A stretch of 64,000 nucleotides of DNA from Paenibacillus sp. PvR098 (GCF_017833255.1 NZ_JAFIBU010000001.1:124001-188000); one strand, 5' to 3'; shown: positions 8,731 through 18,673, counted from the first letter of the stretch. Numbers and translations are program-made. The notes: generated by a model from the sequence alone, not told the origin.

Positions 8731-9564
8731 TTAATCGACCTTGGTCCCGAGAAAGCGGGCTTCCACCTTTTCCAAATCCTCTTCATATTTGGCATGAGTT
8801 GTGCGGATCAAGTCGTAAAAGACGCTGCACAGCTCTTTTTCCATTATACGGAGCCCTTCGGCTGTAATCCCACCGGGCACGGCCACTCGCTGCTGCAGCA
8901 TATCAGGAGTGAATCCGCCTGCGGTCAGCAGCTTGCCTGTACCAAGCGTCATTTCACTGGCGAGCCGGGTCGCCTCCTCTTCGGAAATGCCTGTGGCCGA
9001 GACGGACGCATCAATATACTTTTGCACGAAGAAGGCGAGGAATGCGGGTCCGCAGCTCGACAGGTCGGAGGAAATCCGGGTATACTCCTCGGAAATGCGA
9101 ATTGGAGCGCTCACATAGGACAGCAGGTTTTCGAGCCGTTCTTGATCCTCGGGCAGCATCCGATCTCCATAAATACAAAGCGTTGCTCCGCTCAGTACAT
9201 AATTTGTGATGCTCGGAATCACTTTGGCGATTTTGCAGGGAAGCTGGGCTTCAAGATGCCGGATCAGTACCGGGCTGGTGATCGAAACGATCGTTTGGTC
9301 AGGCGTCGTCGAGGCTTGAATCTGATCAATGACGTCCTTGAATTCCAAGGGTTTGACGCATATAAACAGCAGTTCAACTTGAGCTGCAACTTCCTTATTG
9401 GAACGGGCCACCTGTAAGCCCGGATAGCTCGCCGCCAAACGCTCCGCTTTGTCGATGGTCCGATTGGTCACCACGATGTTCTCCGGGTTCAAGGCACCGG
9501 AGCGGATGAACGTTTCGATAAGCATACTGCCCATGCTGCCTGTTCCGATGAAACCTATGCGCAT
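8731..9564 (-). CDS. comER: Pyrroline-5-carboxylate reductase-like protein ComER
   Basis: A 277-residue protein of the ProC fold: dinucleotide-binding IGFIGTGSMG at residues 3-12, the ICVKPLEF segment near residue 67 and the C-terminal VAVPGGITAEGL that corresponds to the ProC signature. Being divergent from comEA, exactly like comER of B. subtilis, it is named ComER rather than the housekeeping ProC. Its role is unclear; in Bacillus it is reported to affect sporulation or biofilm entry rather than transformation. ATG 9564 is preceded by AGGAGGG; the frame is open for 12 more codons upstream but lacks a site. It could still have P5C reductase activity. Confidence 0.88.
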   Translation of the reverse strand: MRIGFIGTGSMGSMLIETFIRSGALNPENIVVTNRTIDKAERLAASYPGLQVARSNKEVAAQVELLFICVKPLEFKDVIDQIQASTTPDQTIVSITSPVLIRHLEAQLPCKIAKVIPSITNYVLSGATLCIYGDRMLPEDQERLENLLSYVSAPIRISEEYTRISSDLSSCGPAFLAFFVQKYIDASVSATGISEEEATRLASEMTLGTGKLLTAGGFTPDMLQQRVAVPGGITAEGLRIMEKELCSVFYDLIRTTHAKYEEDLEKVEARFLGTKVD

Positions 9565-9688
9565 GATGATCCCTCCTGAATTGAATGCAGCTTTCTTCAT
9601 TTATATCGGGTAGAAAATAAAATTATGCATGAGATGGGCAATAAAAAAGAGAGGTGGTTGAGATCAGGTTAAGGAGAGGGGGTGTAAT

Positions 9689-10192
9689 ATGATGCGAATC
9701 GCTTTCATTGCGCTTGCTGTCGGTCTGTCGGCCGGGCTGTTGATGATATATCCTAAGCTAACGGAGCCTCCTGTCTCAAGCTTCATAAGCGCCGATGATG
9801 AAATGCGCAGGCTGCTGCAGGATCAAGCGGAGCAAAGGGTGCCGTCTCCGGCAGCTCCGAACGCCGGGCAAGGGGGAAAGCAGACGGAGACGATGCCTGC
9901 GGAAACCAAACCTGCGGAAACCAAGCCGTCCTCATCGCAAGGAGATCCGGTTTCGACTACGACAAAAGACGGCAAAGCGGACGCCTCTTTTGGCAAGCTG
10001 AATTTGAATACGGCTACGGCGGAGCAGTTGGATGAGCTGCCTGGTATCGGCCCGAGCAGAGCACAGGCAATTTTGGAGCTTCGAAAGAGGCTCGGCGGCA
10101 AATTTCGTTCTTCCGACCAGTTGTTGGAGGTCAAAGGAATCGGCGGGAAGACCTTGGAGAAGATCAAGCCTCACGTCACAGTAGAGCCTTAA
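9689..10192 (+). CDS. comEA: ComEA-type DNA-binding competence protein
   Basis: A 167-residue membrane-anchored DNA receptor for transformation. Residues about 3-20 form an N-terminal membrane anchor; residues about 45-103 are a low-complexity linker with a short repeat (PAETK twice); residues about 105-167 are the helix-hairpin-helix DNA-binding domain (LNLNTATAEQLDELPGIG, then LLEVKGIGGKTLEKI). The SLBB domain found between anchor and HhH in B. subtilis ComEA is not seen. AAGGAGAGGGGG precedes tandem ATGs at 9689 and 9692. It is the first gene of the comE operon, 100 bases before metY. Confidence 0.93.
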   Translation: MMRIAFIALAVGLSAGLLMIYPKLTEPPVSSFISADDEMRRLLQDQAEQRVPSPAAPNAGQGGKQTETMPAETKPAETKPSSSQGDPVSTTTKDGKADASFGKLNLNTATAEQLDELPGIGPSRAQAILELRKRLGGKFRSSDQLLEVKGIGGKTLEKIKPHVTVEP

Positions 10193-10211
10193 TCAGGCGT
10201 TTTTTCGATAA

Positions 10212-11585
<1,374 letters not shown>

Positions 11586-11600
11586 GGGAGCGACCTTAGC

Positions 11601-12113
11601 ATGATAGCCCGTAAAGATTGGGACACGTACTTTATGGACATCGCCTATATGGCATCCACCCGTTCCCAGTGCAACCGCAGACATGTTGGAGCTGTGCTGG
11701 TGCAGGGGAAAAAGCTTTTGGGCACCGCGTATAATGGAGCCCCCATGGGCGTCCCGGATTGCTCAGAGGCTGGCTGCATGCTGGTGGAAGAAATCGAACT
11801 GGTGGCTTCTGAAGGCAAAGAGCAGGTAGTCAAAAAACAGCGCTGTATTCGAACCATTCACGCGGAGCAAAATTTGCTTCTGTTCACCGACCGTGAGGAC
11901 CGTGAGGGCTCGGTCGTGTATGTAACCGACCAGCCGTGCTGGACTTGCGCCAATATGCTGGCGAATAGCGGTATCGTTGAGATTGTGTTCCACCGTGCTT
12001 ATCCGAAGGATCACGAGAAAGTAAGCGCCTTGACGGCGCAAAAAGCCCTATCATTCCGCCGGTTGGAGAAATATGAACCCCCGGCAGGAACGGTCTCGGA
12101 AGTGACGAATTAA
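11601..12113 (+). CDS. comEB: dCMP deaminase ComEB
   Basis: A 170-residue zinc deoxycytidylate deaminase. The zinc ligands and catalytic glutamate are present in HAEQN (near residue 85-89) and PCWTCANM (near residue 111-118). It turns dCMP into dUMP for thymidylate synthesis; in B. subtilis the same gene sits in the comE operon and is not essential for DNA uptake. AAGGGAG precedes ATG 11601. A perfect 12-bp hairpin follows before comEC. Confidence 0.95.
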   Translation: MIARKDWDTYFMDIAYMASTRSQCNRRHVGAVLVQGKKLLGTAYNGAPMGVPDCSEAGCMLVEEIELVASEGKEQVVKKQRCIRTIHAEQNLLLFTDREDREGSVVYVTDQPCWTCANMLANSGIVEIVFHRAYPKDHEKVSALTAQKALSFRRLEKYEPPAGTVSEVTN

Positions 12114-12125
12114 ATCGCTTGGAGG

Positions 12126-12175
12126 AAGAACCTCTTTTCGGACATGGTTAGCCATGTACTCGGAAAGAGGTTCTT
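12126..12175 (+). terminator. Strong hairpin between comEB and comEC
   Basis: AAGAACCTCTTT (12126-12137) and AAAGAGGTTCTT (12164-12175) are perfectly complementary; an inner ACATGG/CCATGT stem extends it. Only ACTGTCTAG follows, not a U-run, so it may be an mRNA processing or partial termination site. Its right arm lies 10 bases before the comEC start. Confidence 0.6.
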
Positions 12176-12184
12176 TACTGTCTA

Positions 12185-14773
12185 GTGGCAAACAGAAGGG
12201 AGCTGACCGGTATAGGAAAGTCGAGGAGACCCGTCGTCACACTAGCCGTATGCTGGGCGCTAGGGTACGCCGCAGCTTTTGTTTACCCGATGCCGTGGGT
12301 GAACCTGTTTCTTACCTTCGGGGCAGGAATTCTATGTATTCTTGTTTTCATGCTGAAGCCTCCCGGATCAGCCTGGCTTGCAGGTATGCTGATTGCGATA
12401 GCTGCGGCCGGATGGTACGGCGAGTATGATACCTCCAACCGCAGCTTTATCCGGCTTGAGGCGGAGGAGGCAAGCGGGGTAGCCTTCCAAGGCAGAATCA
12501 TGACGCCGGTTGAGGTGGACGGCGACCGAGTCTCTTTTCAGGCGGAGGCGGAGCATGTGTCCATCACGGAGGGGCTTCAGCCGTACCATGGAGGTCAAGG
12601 CGAGCTTGTGCAATTTTCGATCCGTCTATTAAAGCAGGAGGAGCAGAAGAAGGCAGCGGATTGGCAAAGAGGAGACCGGATAGAGCTCAAGGGAACGTTA
12701 CTTCGGCCGGGAGAGGCACGTAACTTCGGGGGTTTTGACTATCGAAATTATTTAAGATTTCAGCATATTCATTGGCAGATGACGGCCAAAGGACTGGATG
12801 GCGTTGTCGTGAGTGCCCCGGCCTCAGGAGAGTGGGGAGGCTGGCTCGTCCTTCGCTGGAACGACCGGTTTCGTGAAATGTTGGCGGCAAAGGTAGAGCA
12901 GCTGTTTCCTGAAGATCAGAGCGGCTTTATGAAAGGCATGCTGATCGGACTCGCGGATGAGATCGATCCGGAACGGTTCGATCAATTCTCAAGGCTTGGG
13001 CTTACGCATATCATTGCCATTTCGGGACTTAACGTCGCAATTTTCCTCGCGTGCTTGATTTGGATCATGCGCCGACTCGGCTTCACGCGAGAAACGTATT
13101 TGCTTACGGCCATGGTTCTGATGCCGGTCTATATTGCCGTGACTGGGGCTGCTCCCTCCATTGTGAGAGCGGGAATCATGGCCATGATCGGCTTATATGC
13201 GGCCTATCGGAACCGTCTGAAGGACGGGCTGCACATCGCGCTGATCGCCGGTGTCGGTATGTTGATGTGGGATCCATACTATCTAGTGAACGTCAGCTTT
13301 CAGCTGTCATTTCTTGTAACGCTAGGGATCATCCTTGGCGTTCCGGCCATGAACAGGCTGCTTCCTTTGAAGCGGCCTAGGCTGCGCGATGCGGTGTCCA
13401 TTACTCTCGTAGCGCAATTCATCTCGTTTCCGCTTAGCATTTATTATTTCAGTCAATTTTCCCTGCTCTCATTTGCCGCTAATTTTATGCTCGTTCCGGT
13501 ATTCAGTATGATCGTGATGCCCGTGGGGACGGCGGCGATGCTGCTCGCTTTTCTATCTGCCTTTGTCGCCGCGCCGTTTGCAAGGATCGTTGAGCAGGTA
13601 AATACGATCTTGTTCTTTATTGTGGAATGGAGCAGCCGCTCGGACCTGTTTCAAACCATTTGGCCGAGCCCGGAACCTGTGTGGATTTTGATGTACTACG
13701 GGATGCTGGCGCTTCTTGTTCTGCTGATGGGGGAGCAGCATCTGCCGGAAGGAGGCGGTGAGCCTGAACCCATGCTGTATACCAAGACAGAACAGAGAGA
13801 CAAAATGCAATCTCGATGGTGGAATCGATATGTACTGCTTCCGGCCGTCATTGTGGGCTTTGCCGCGGTTTTGTGGACTGGCTACGATCCTCAGCGAGGA
13901 AAGGCGGAGGGCAGAGTGCATTTTATCGATGTGGGTCAAGGGGACAGCATTTTGGTTCAATCACCGGGCAACGGAGGATACCTGCTCATAGACGGCGGTG
14001 GGACCTTAACGTTCCGCAAACCGGGAGAAGAGTGGAAGCAGCGGCAGGATCCCTATGAAGTCGGCCGGAAGCTGCTCGTGCCGCTGCTCAAAAAACGCGG
14101 CGTCCAGACCATCGATGAGCTGATTCTAACCCATCAGGATGTCGACCATTTTGGAGGATTACAGGCGGTCATTGAACAAATTCCCGTGAAGCGGCTGATT
14201 TTTAACGGGACGCTGAAGCCTGTTCCAGGAGTGGAGAAACTGTTCCAAACCGCGTTGGACCGCGGTACACAGCTTATCGATGCGCGTGCGGGAGACAGGC
14301 TGGAGGTAGGCCCGCACATGGTACTGCATTTTCTGTACCCTTTGCAGGAGGCTGCGGGCTCGGGTCTGCGATTGGAGAAGGACCAGAATCCGAGCTCCGT
14401 CGTATTTCTCATGGAGATGTCCGGGACGCGTTGGTTGTTTGCGGGGGACATTGGCCAGGCATCGGAGCGAGAGCTGGTGGAGCGATGGTCGACGGTGGAG
14501 GCAGGCACAACGGAGCTGGGAGCACCGATTGATGTGATGAAAGTGGCGCATCACGGTAGCAAATCTTCTACCTCGGAGTTTTGGCTGAGGGCATGGCAGC
14601 CCAAGCATGCTGTCATTTCCGCAGGAGTCAAGAATATCTATGGTCATCCTCATCCTTCGGTGCTGGATCGCCTGGCCGCGTATCAGGTCAGTGTTTACCG
14701 CACAGACCGTCATGGGGAGGTCCAAATGACCGTCCGCGAGGGCAAAATATATATGCGCACGAAGCTTGAATGA
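12185..14773 (+). CDS. comEC: DNA internalisation protein ComEC/Rec2
   Basis: An 862-residue polytopic membrane protein that forms the channel for single-stranded DNA during transformation. N-terminal membrane helices (about residues 20-85) and an extracytoplasmic OB-like region come first; then the Competence domain with GLTHIIAISGLNVAIF and many helices (about 250-520); then a C-terminal metallo-beta-lactamase-like domain with IDVGQGDSILVQ, THQDVDHFGG, FAGDIG and KVAHHGSKSS (about 580-850). The start is GTG 12185, the only plausible initiation codon before the first helix; its ribosome site is poor because the AGAGG nearest to it lies inside the upstream hairpin. Confidence 0.95.
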   Translation: MANRRELTGIGKSRRPVVTLAVCWALGYAAAFVYPMPWVNLFLTFGAGILCILVFMLKPPGSAWLAGMLIAIAAAGWYGEYDTSNRSFIRLEAEEASGVAFQGRIMTPVEVDGDRVSFQAEAEHVSITEGLQPYHGGQGELVQFSIRLLKQEEQKKAADWQRGDRIELKGTLLRPGEARNFGGFDYRNYLRFQHIHWQMTAKGLDGVVVSAPASGEWGGWLVLRWNDRFREMLAAKVEQLFPEDQSGFMKGMLIGLADEIDPERFDQFSRLGLTHIIAISGLNVAIFLACLIWIMRRLGFTRETYLLTAMVLMPVYIAVTGAAPSIVRAGIMAMIGLYAAYRNRLKDGLHIALIAGVGMLMWDPYYLVNVSFQLSFLVTLGIILGVPAMNRLLPLKRPRLRDAVSITLVAQFISFPLSIYYFSQFSLLSFAANFMLVPVFSMIVMPVGTAAMLLAFLSAFVAAPFARIVEQVNTILFFIVEWSSRSDLFQTIWPSPEPVWILMYYGMLALLVLLMGEQHLPEGGGEPEPMLYTKTEQRDKMQSRWWNRYVLLPAVIVGFAAVLWTGYDPQRGKAEGRVHFIDVGQGDSILVQSPGNGGYLLIDGGGTLTFRKPGEEWKQRQDPYEVGRKLLVPLLKKRGVQTIDELILTHQDVDHFGGLQAVIEQIPVKRLIFNGTLKPVPGVEKLFQTALDRGTQLIDARAGDRLEVGPHMVLHFLYPLQEAAGSGLRLEKDQNPSSVVFLMEMSGTRWLFAGDIGQASERELVERWSTVEAGTTELGAPIDVMKVAHHGSKSSTSEFWLRAWQPKHAVISAGVKNIYGHPHPSVLDRLAAYQVSVYRTDRHGEVQMTVREGKIYMRTKLE

Positions 14774-14780
14774 CTGAGAT

Positions 14781-14824
14781 GCTCAGCTCTGCATGGAGTT
14801 CATGGACAGAGTGAGCCTTTGCTT
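14781..14824 (+). terminator. Candidate terminator after comEC
   Basis: GCTCA and CTCTG (14781-14791) pair with CAGAG and TGAGC (14807-14816) with one unpaired G, followed by CTTTGCTT. Likely the end of the comE operon. Confidence 0.6.
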
Positions 14825-14925
14825 GAATTATGGATTCGACCGGATAGCCGGAGACCAACGTTTTTAATGTTGAGTTTCCCGCTGTCTTTTTTTTGTGAAA
14901 AATGGTATGGAAAGAGGAGAGGTCT

Positions 14926-15135
14926 ATGAGTACAGAAGCAAAACAAATGCATTTGGGAGCATTTATTTATTATGTTGGTCATCATATTGCTGCATGGAGG
15001 CATCCGGATGCAAAATCATCGGGAATCATGGACCTGAATTTTTATAGGGAGGTTGCTCAAACAGCGGAAAGAGGAAGGTTCGATATGATTTTTCTCGCTG
15101 ATAATATCGTAGACCCGCTATCCTGTGATCCGTAA
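14926..15135 (+). pseudogene. N-terminal remnant of an NtaA/SnaA/DszA-type flavin monooxygenase
   Basis: The 69-codon frame reads like the first part of a bacterial luciferase-like (LLM) monooxygenase of about 450 residues: MHLGAFIYYVGHHIAAW, then MDLNFYREVAQTAERGRFD and MIFLADN. After the LADN motif the similarity stops and the frame ends at TAA 15135. GGAGAGG precedes ATG 14926. No continuation is visible in any frame before the EamA gene at 15266, so most of the gene has been deleted. Intact members are often found in sulfur-scavenging clusters, but nothing of that kind remains here. Confidence 0.8.
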
Positions 15136-15175
15136 GAATTCTCGTTGGATGAAGAAAGCGGAAAGGCAACGGGGC

Positions 15176-15204
15176 TTGAATAAAAGGTCTGTTTTTGCTA
15201 TGAT
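15176..15204 (+). promoter_or_regulatory. Sigma-A promoter of the EamA gene
   Basis: TTGAAT (15176-15181), 17-base spacer, TATGAT (15199-15204), upstream of the transporter gene with a leader of about 55 bases. Confidence 0.6.
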
Positions 15205-15265
15205 CTTCATCTGTGCGGCGTGACCGCGGGTGGGTGAGGGATTATACGAAACAGAGGAATAGGAA

Positions 15266-16174
15266 TTGCAATTTTCTGAGCGTTTCAAAGCCAGTGTGTT
15301 GGTGTTGATCGGAGCCGCATCGTTCGGCATTTTGTCCACCTTCGTCAAATTGGCGTACGACAAAGGATTTACACCGGCCGAGGTGACGGGCAGCCAAGTG
15401 ATTTTCGGTTTTGCCGTGATGTGGATGATTAGCTTGCCGTTATGGCACAAAATAAAACAGATGTCGAAACGATCCATGCTCAAGCTGATCGGGAGCGGGG
15501 CTTTTACCGGGCTTACCGGCGTTTTCTATTATTACTCGCTGCAGACGCTGGATGCTTCGTTCGCCGTCCTGCTGCTTTTTCAATTTACTTGGATGGGGCT
15601 TCTGATGGATTGGCTTCTGCACGGCAAAGTGCCCGGGCGATATCAGCTTGCGGGAGTCGCAGTTATCCTCGCGGGTACGGTGCTCGCTTCCGGCTTATGG
15701 ATGGGCACCACGAAGTCCATGACTGTGTCCGGAGTAGGACTCGGATTGCTTGCCGCGGCAAGCTATACGCTGTTCATTTACTTCAGCGGCAAGGTGGCTG
15801 TCGAGGTGCCTGCGCTGTTAAGAAGCTCATGGATGGTTACCGGAGCGACAATTACGGTATCATTTATCTATCCGCCCGAGTTTCTGTGGAATGGCTCGCT
15901 TGCCGATGGTTTGTGGCTGTGGGGAGGAATCTTAGCTTTATTCGGCATGATTCTGCCTCCCTATCTATTTGCTAAAGGGGCGCCGTACCTGGACACCGGT
16001 ATGGCAGCCATACTAGGAGCCGTAGAACTTCCCGTCGTTGTTCTGGTTTCGGGTTTGCTGCTTGGAGAGAGTTCAGGGTGGGTGCAGTGGCTCGGCATCG
16101 GTCTGATCTTCGCCGGCATCGTGGTGTCTGAACGTAGAAGCGCTGCGAAAGGGATAAAACCCGGGGCGAACTAG
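15266..16174 (+). CDS. EamA-family (DMT superfamily) transporter
   Basis: A 302-residue integral membrane protein with about ten hydrophobic helices in two tandem EamA domains (residues about 7-140 and 155-290), typical of the drug/metabolite transporter superfamily; the second repeat has the usual GAVELPVVVLVSGLLLGE segment. Substrate is unknown; relatives export amino acids or metabolites. The TTG at 15266 follows AGAGGAATAGGAA; no better start lies nearby. The gene is monocistronic between its own promoter and a bidirectional terminator. Confidence 0.9.
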   Translation: MQFSERFKASVLVLIGAASFGILSTFVKLAYDKGFTPAEVTGSQVIFGFAVMWMISLPLWHKIKQMSKRSMLKLIGSGAFTGLTGVFYYYSLQTLDASFAVLLLFQFTWMGLLMDWLLHGKVPGRYQLAGVAVILAGTVLASGLWMGTTKSMTVSGVGLGLLAAASYTLFIYFSGKVAVEVPALLRSSWMVTGATITVSFIYPPEFLWNGSLADGLWLWGGILALFGMILPPYLFAKGAPYLDTGMAAILGAVELPVVVLVSGLLLGESSGWVQWLGIGLIFAGIVVSERRSAAKGIKPGAN

Positions 16175-16185
16175 TCATAGCGATG

Positions 16186-16219
16186 AAAAACCGCTCTTCT
16201 TAGTAGAGGAGCGGTTTTT
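16186..16219. terminator. Bidirectional terminator between EamA gene and LysR gene
   Basis: AAAAACCGCTCTTCT (16186-16200) and AGAGGAGCGGTTTTT (16205-16219) pair with a single mismatch; A-run and T-run on both sides make it usable for both convergent genes. Confidence 0.88.
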
Positions 16220-16277
16220 CCTGTTATTTTGCACAAAGTATTTTGTTTGCGGCGCTTTATGAGCCCATTTAAATCTG

Positions 16278-17150
16278 TCAACGGACGAACTTGGCGCTGA
16301 TTTCGTCCGTGAACGCAGTGTATGCCCGCGACACGTAAGCGTCTTTGCGCCGGATAAGCACGGTCCATACATAGCCGTGCTTATCCGGGATCGGGTGGCA
16401 GCGGATGAAGTTCTTCTCCGCTTTGCGCTGAACGATGGAGCGGGGAAGCAAAGAGACGCCCAAGCCGGCGGCCACGCAGCCGAGAATCGTTTCGAGCGTG
16501 CCGAATTCTAATATTTTAACGGGCATGACGCCTTCCTCATGGAGCCACTGCTCCATTTTGGCACGGTAGGAGCAGCCTGCGCGAAATGCCAACACTGTAC
16601 GTGTGTTCAGCTCCTTGGCGGAAGAGAGCGGAGGGTGCGTGGATTGGGTAACGACCATGAGCTCTTCCTCGATGAACGATTCCTGTAGAAGATCCGGGTG
16701 TTCCACAGGTCCGGCGACAAAAGCGCCGTCGAGTTCATAGTCAAGCACCGCCTGAACAAGCTGTTCGGTCGGGCCGGTCACTAACGACAGGTTCACTTCC
16801 GGGTATGAACGATGGTAGGCGGCCAGAAGCTCGGGAAGACGCACCGCAGCCGTCGTTTCCATAGAACCGATTGACAAAGAGCCTGTCGGAGTGGTCCCGT
16901 CGGTTACGGCCTTGCGGGCCTCCTCCACCAAGCGCAGCACTTGCCCGGCGTACTCCAGCAGCGTTTTTCCAGCGGAAGTCAAGGTGATGCCTCGGTTATG
17001 GCGGTAAAATAACGGCGTTCCCAGATCGTTCTCGAGCTGCCGGATTTTGGTTGTGATATTGGATTGCGCATAGCCGAGCTGCTGAGCCGCTTTAGAAATG
17101 GTGCCGGCAAATGCCGCGGTTTGAAAAGCTTTGAGCATGTCGATATCCAA
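16278..17150 (-). CDS. LysR-family transcriptional regulator
   Basis: A 290-residue LysR-type regulator. The N-terminal winged helix is clear (MLKAFQTAAFAGTISKAAQ, then NITTKIRQLENDLGTPLFYR, residues about 5-55), followed by the effector domain (about 90-290) with GVSLLPRS near residue 237. The start is TTG 17150, which has AGGAGGG eight bases upstream; ATG 17138 would be too far. It is divergent from the MFS gene at 17289, so it probably controls that gene and itself. A 7-bp inverted repeat lies just upstream of its ribosome site. Confidence 0.93.
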   Translation of the reverse strand: MDIDMLKAFQTAAFAGTISKAAQQLGYAQSNITTKIRQLENDLGTPLFYRHNRGITLTSAGKTLLEYAGQVLRLVEEARKAVTDGTTPTGSLSIGSMETTAAVRLPELLAAYHRSYPEVNLSLVTGPTEQLVQAVLDYELDGAFVAGPVEHPDLLQESFIEEELMVVTQSTHPPLSSAKELNTRTVLAFRAGCSYRAKMEQWLHEEGVMPVKILEFGTLETILGCVAAGLGVSLLPRSIVQRKAEKNFIRCHPIPDKHGYVWTVLIRRKDAYVSRAYTAFTDEISAKFVR

Positions 17151-17169
17151 GCGGTGCTCCCTCCTTTTT

Positions 17170-17187
17170 CTGTTATCTCAATAACAG
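17170..17187. promoter_or_regulatory. Palindrome in the LysR/MFS divergent promoter region
   Basis: CTGTTAT (17170-17176), CTCA, ATAACAG (17181-17187) is a perfect 7-4-7 inverted repeat between the divergent genes. It is a candidate binding site for the LysR-type regulator, inferred from position. Confidence 0.5.
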
Positions 17188-17211
17188 ATACTACATATCA
17201 ATATTACATAT

Positions 17212-17240
17212 TTTACATGATACCAAGTAAGCATTACTAT
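17212..17240 (+). promoter_or_regulatory. Candidate sigma-A promoter of the MFS gene
   Basis: TTTACA (17212-17217), 17-base spacer, TACTAT (17235-17240), about 50 bases before the MFS start. Confidence 0.5.
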
Positions 17241-17288
17241 AGACAATAGCAAGCTGTTAAATCATGGTGAACAGGGGAGGGGCGAAGC

Positions 17289-18482
17289 ATGAACGCATTG
17301 GCACAACGACCGGTATTTCTTTTGATCAGCGGTGTGCTGGCCCTTTTTATTGCGATGGGCGTCGGTCGCTTCGCCTATACTCCGATTCTTCCGTATATGT
17401 TGGAGCGGCAGTATTTCGGAGATGCCGGAGCGGGAGCGCTTGCGTCGGCGAACTATGCGGGGTATTTGGCAGGCGCCGTTATGGCAGCGTGGTTCTCCGG
17501 CAGCGGACGAAGACTCGTATGGCTCAAGCTTGCCCTTGTCGTCAGCGTGCTGACAACCGCGATGATGGGGTTGACGACGCACTACCCGCTATGGTTGACC
17601 CTCCGATTTGTTTCGGGACTTGCCGGCGCAGCGGTATTCGTGTATGCTTCCGGTGTAGTATTGGACGGCCTTGCAGGACTGCGGGGATTTGGCAGTGCTT
17701 CCGGTCTGTTCTACGGCGGAGTCGGTGCCGGGATCGCCGCTTCGGGACTTGTTGTACCGCTGCTCGAGGCATCCTTCGGCTGGCAGGGGACATGGCTGGG
17801 GCTGGCGCTGATTTGCGCCGGCCTGTTAAGCGCAGCCTGGCTGGGCCTGAAGGAGTATGGAGAGCGAAGCCCGGTACAGCTTGCATTCAAGCCATCTGGG
17901 AATGATCTACCCCGTTTGGACCTGCGGATGCTTCGCCTGCAGCTGGTCTATGGTTTGGAAGGCCTCGGGTATATTGTGACGGGAACCTTCTTGGTTGCGT
18001 ATGCGGAAAGCGTGCCCGCTATGAAGGAACTTTCTTCATGGAGCTGGGTGCTGGTGGGAGCTGCCGCTGTTCCTTCCTGCTGGATGTGGTCCAAGCTTCA
18101 GGGGTTCTGGGGACATGAGCGGACGCTATGCTTCTCCATGCTGCTGCAAGCTATCGGAATTTTGCTGCCCGTGGTTTTTCCCACTGTCGCAGGATTAACG
18201 GCAGGCGCAATTCTTTTTGGAGCTACGTTCATGGGAATCACGGCATTGGCGGTTTCGCTGGCGAGGCGTCTGGCTGTTCGTGATGCCGGAAGAAGTGTGG
18301 GCTTAGTCACCGCCATTTATGGCGCCGGCCAAATGGCCGGTCCGACGGCCGCGGGTCTGCTTGCCACCCTGACCGGGAGCTATCGGTGGTCGCTTACCGG
18401 GGCGGCCACCATCGTATTAATCGGTGCTTGCATTATCATCATCCCCATTCACGCGAAAGGACGATCGACATGCCCTATGTAA
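17289..18482 (+). CDS. MFS transporter, YbfB/YjiJ family
   Basis: A 397-residue major facilitator with about twelve hydrophobic helices. The N-terminal motif MGVGRFAYTPILPYM is characteristic of the YbfB/YjiJ group, and the GRRLVWLKLALV loop fits the MFS loop 2-3. The substrate of this group is not known. GGGGAGGGG precedes ATG 17289. Its last 13 bases overlap the tautomerase gene, so the two are co-translated. Divergent LysR regulator next door suggests an inducible efflux or uptake unit for an aromatic or enol-type compound (inference from the tautomerase partner). Confidence 0.9.
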   Translation: MNALAQRPVFLLISGVLALFIAMGVGRFAYTPILPYMLERQYFGDAGAGALASANYAGYLAGAVMAAWFSGSGRRLVWLKLALVVSVLTTAMMGLTTHYPLWLTLRFVSGLAGAAVFVYASGVVLDGLAGLRGFGSASGLFYGGVGAGIAASGLVVPLLEASFGWQGTWLGLALICAGLLSAAWLGLKEYGERSPVQLAFKPSGNDLPRLDLRMLRLQLVYGLEGLGYIVTGTFLVAYAESVPAMKELSSWSWVLVGAAAVPSCWMWSKLQGFWGHERTLCFSMLLQAIGILLPVVFPTVAGLTAGAILFGATFMGITALAVSLARRLAVRDAGRSVGLVTAIYGAGQMAGPTAAGLLATLTGSYRWSLTGAATIVLIGACIIIIPIHAKGRSTCPM

Positions 18483-18673
18483 ACATTAAAATTACGAAAG
18501 AAAACGTAACGCCGGAGAAGAAAGCTGAATTAATTCAAGGTGTAACCCAGCTATTAGTGGATGTATTGGGCAAAAATCCGCAAACGACCGTTGTCGTCAT
18601 TGATGAGGTGGACACAGACAACTGGGGTATTGGCGGCGAGTCTGTCACCGTGCGCAGAAAGCAAGGAAAATAA
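18470..18673 (+). CDS. 4-oxalocrotonate tautomerase-family enzyme
   Basis: A 67-residue tautomerase that after Met removal begins with Pro, the catalytic base of this superfamily (MPYVNIKITKENVTPEKKAE). The downstream TTVVVIDEVDTDNWGIGGES segment fits the family, which keto-enol isomerises 2-hydroxymuconate-like substrates. ATG 18470 is preceded by AAAGGA and overlaps the MFS gene by 13 bases. The frame is open upstream but that extension is the shadow of the MFS gene. Substrate unknown. Confidence 0.92.
   Translation: MPYVNIKITKENVTPEKKAELIQGVTQLLVDVLGKNPQTTVVVIDEVDTDNWGIGGESVTVRRKQGK

Noticed and set aside
9565-9688. ComK box between comER and comEA
   Set aside because: A-rich stretches exist but no AAAA-N5-TTTT pair with correct spacing.
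14830-14900. Possible SAM riboswitch (S-box) remnant before the broken monooxygenase
   Set aside because: Short pairing elements (CCGGATAGCCGG, AACGTTTTTAATGTT) are present, but the conserved S-box core is not seen.
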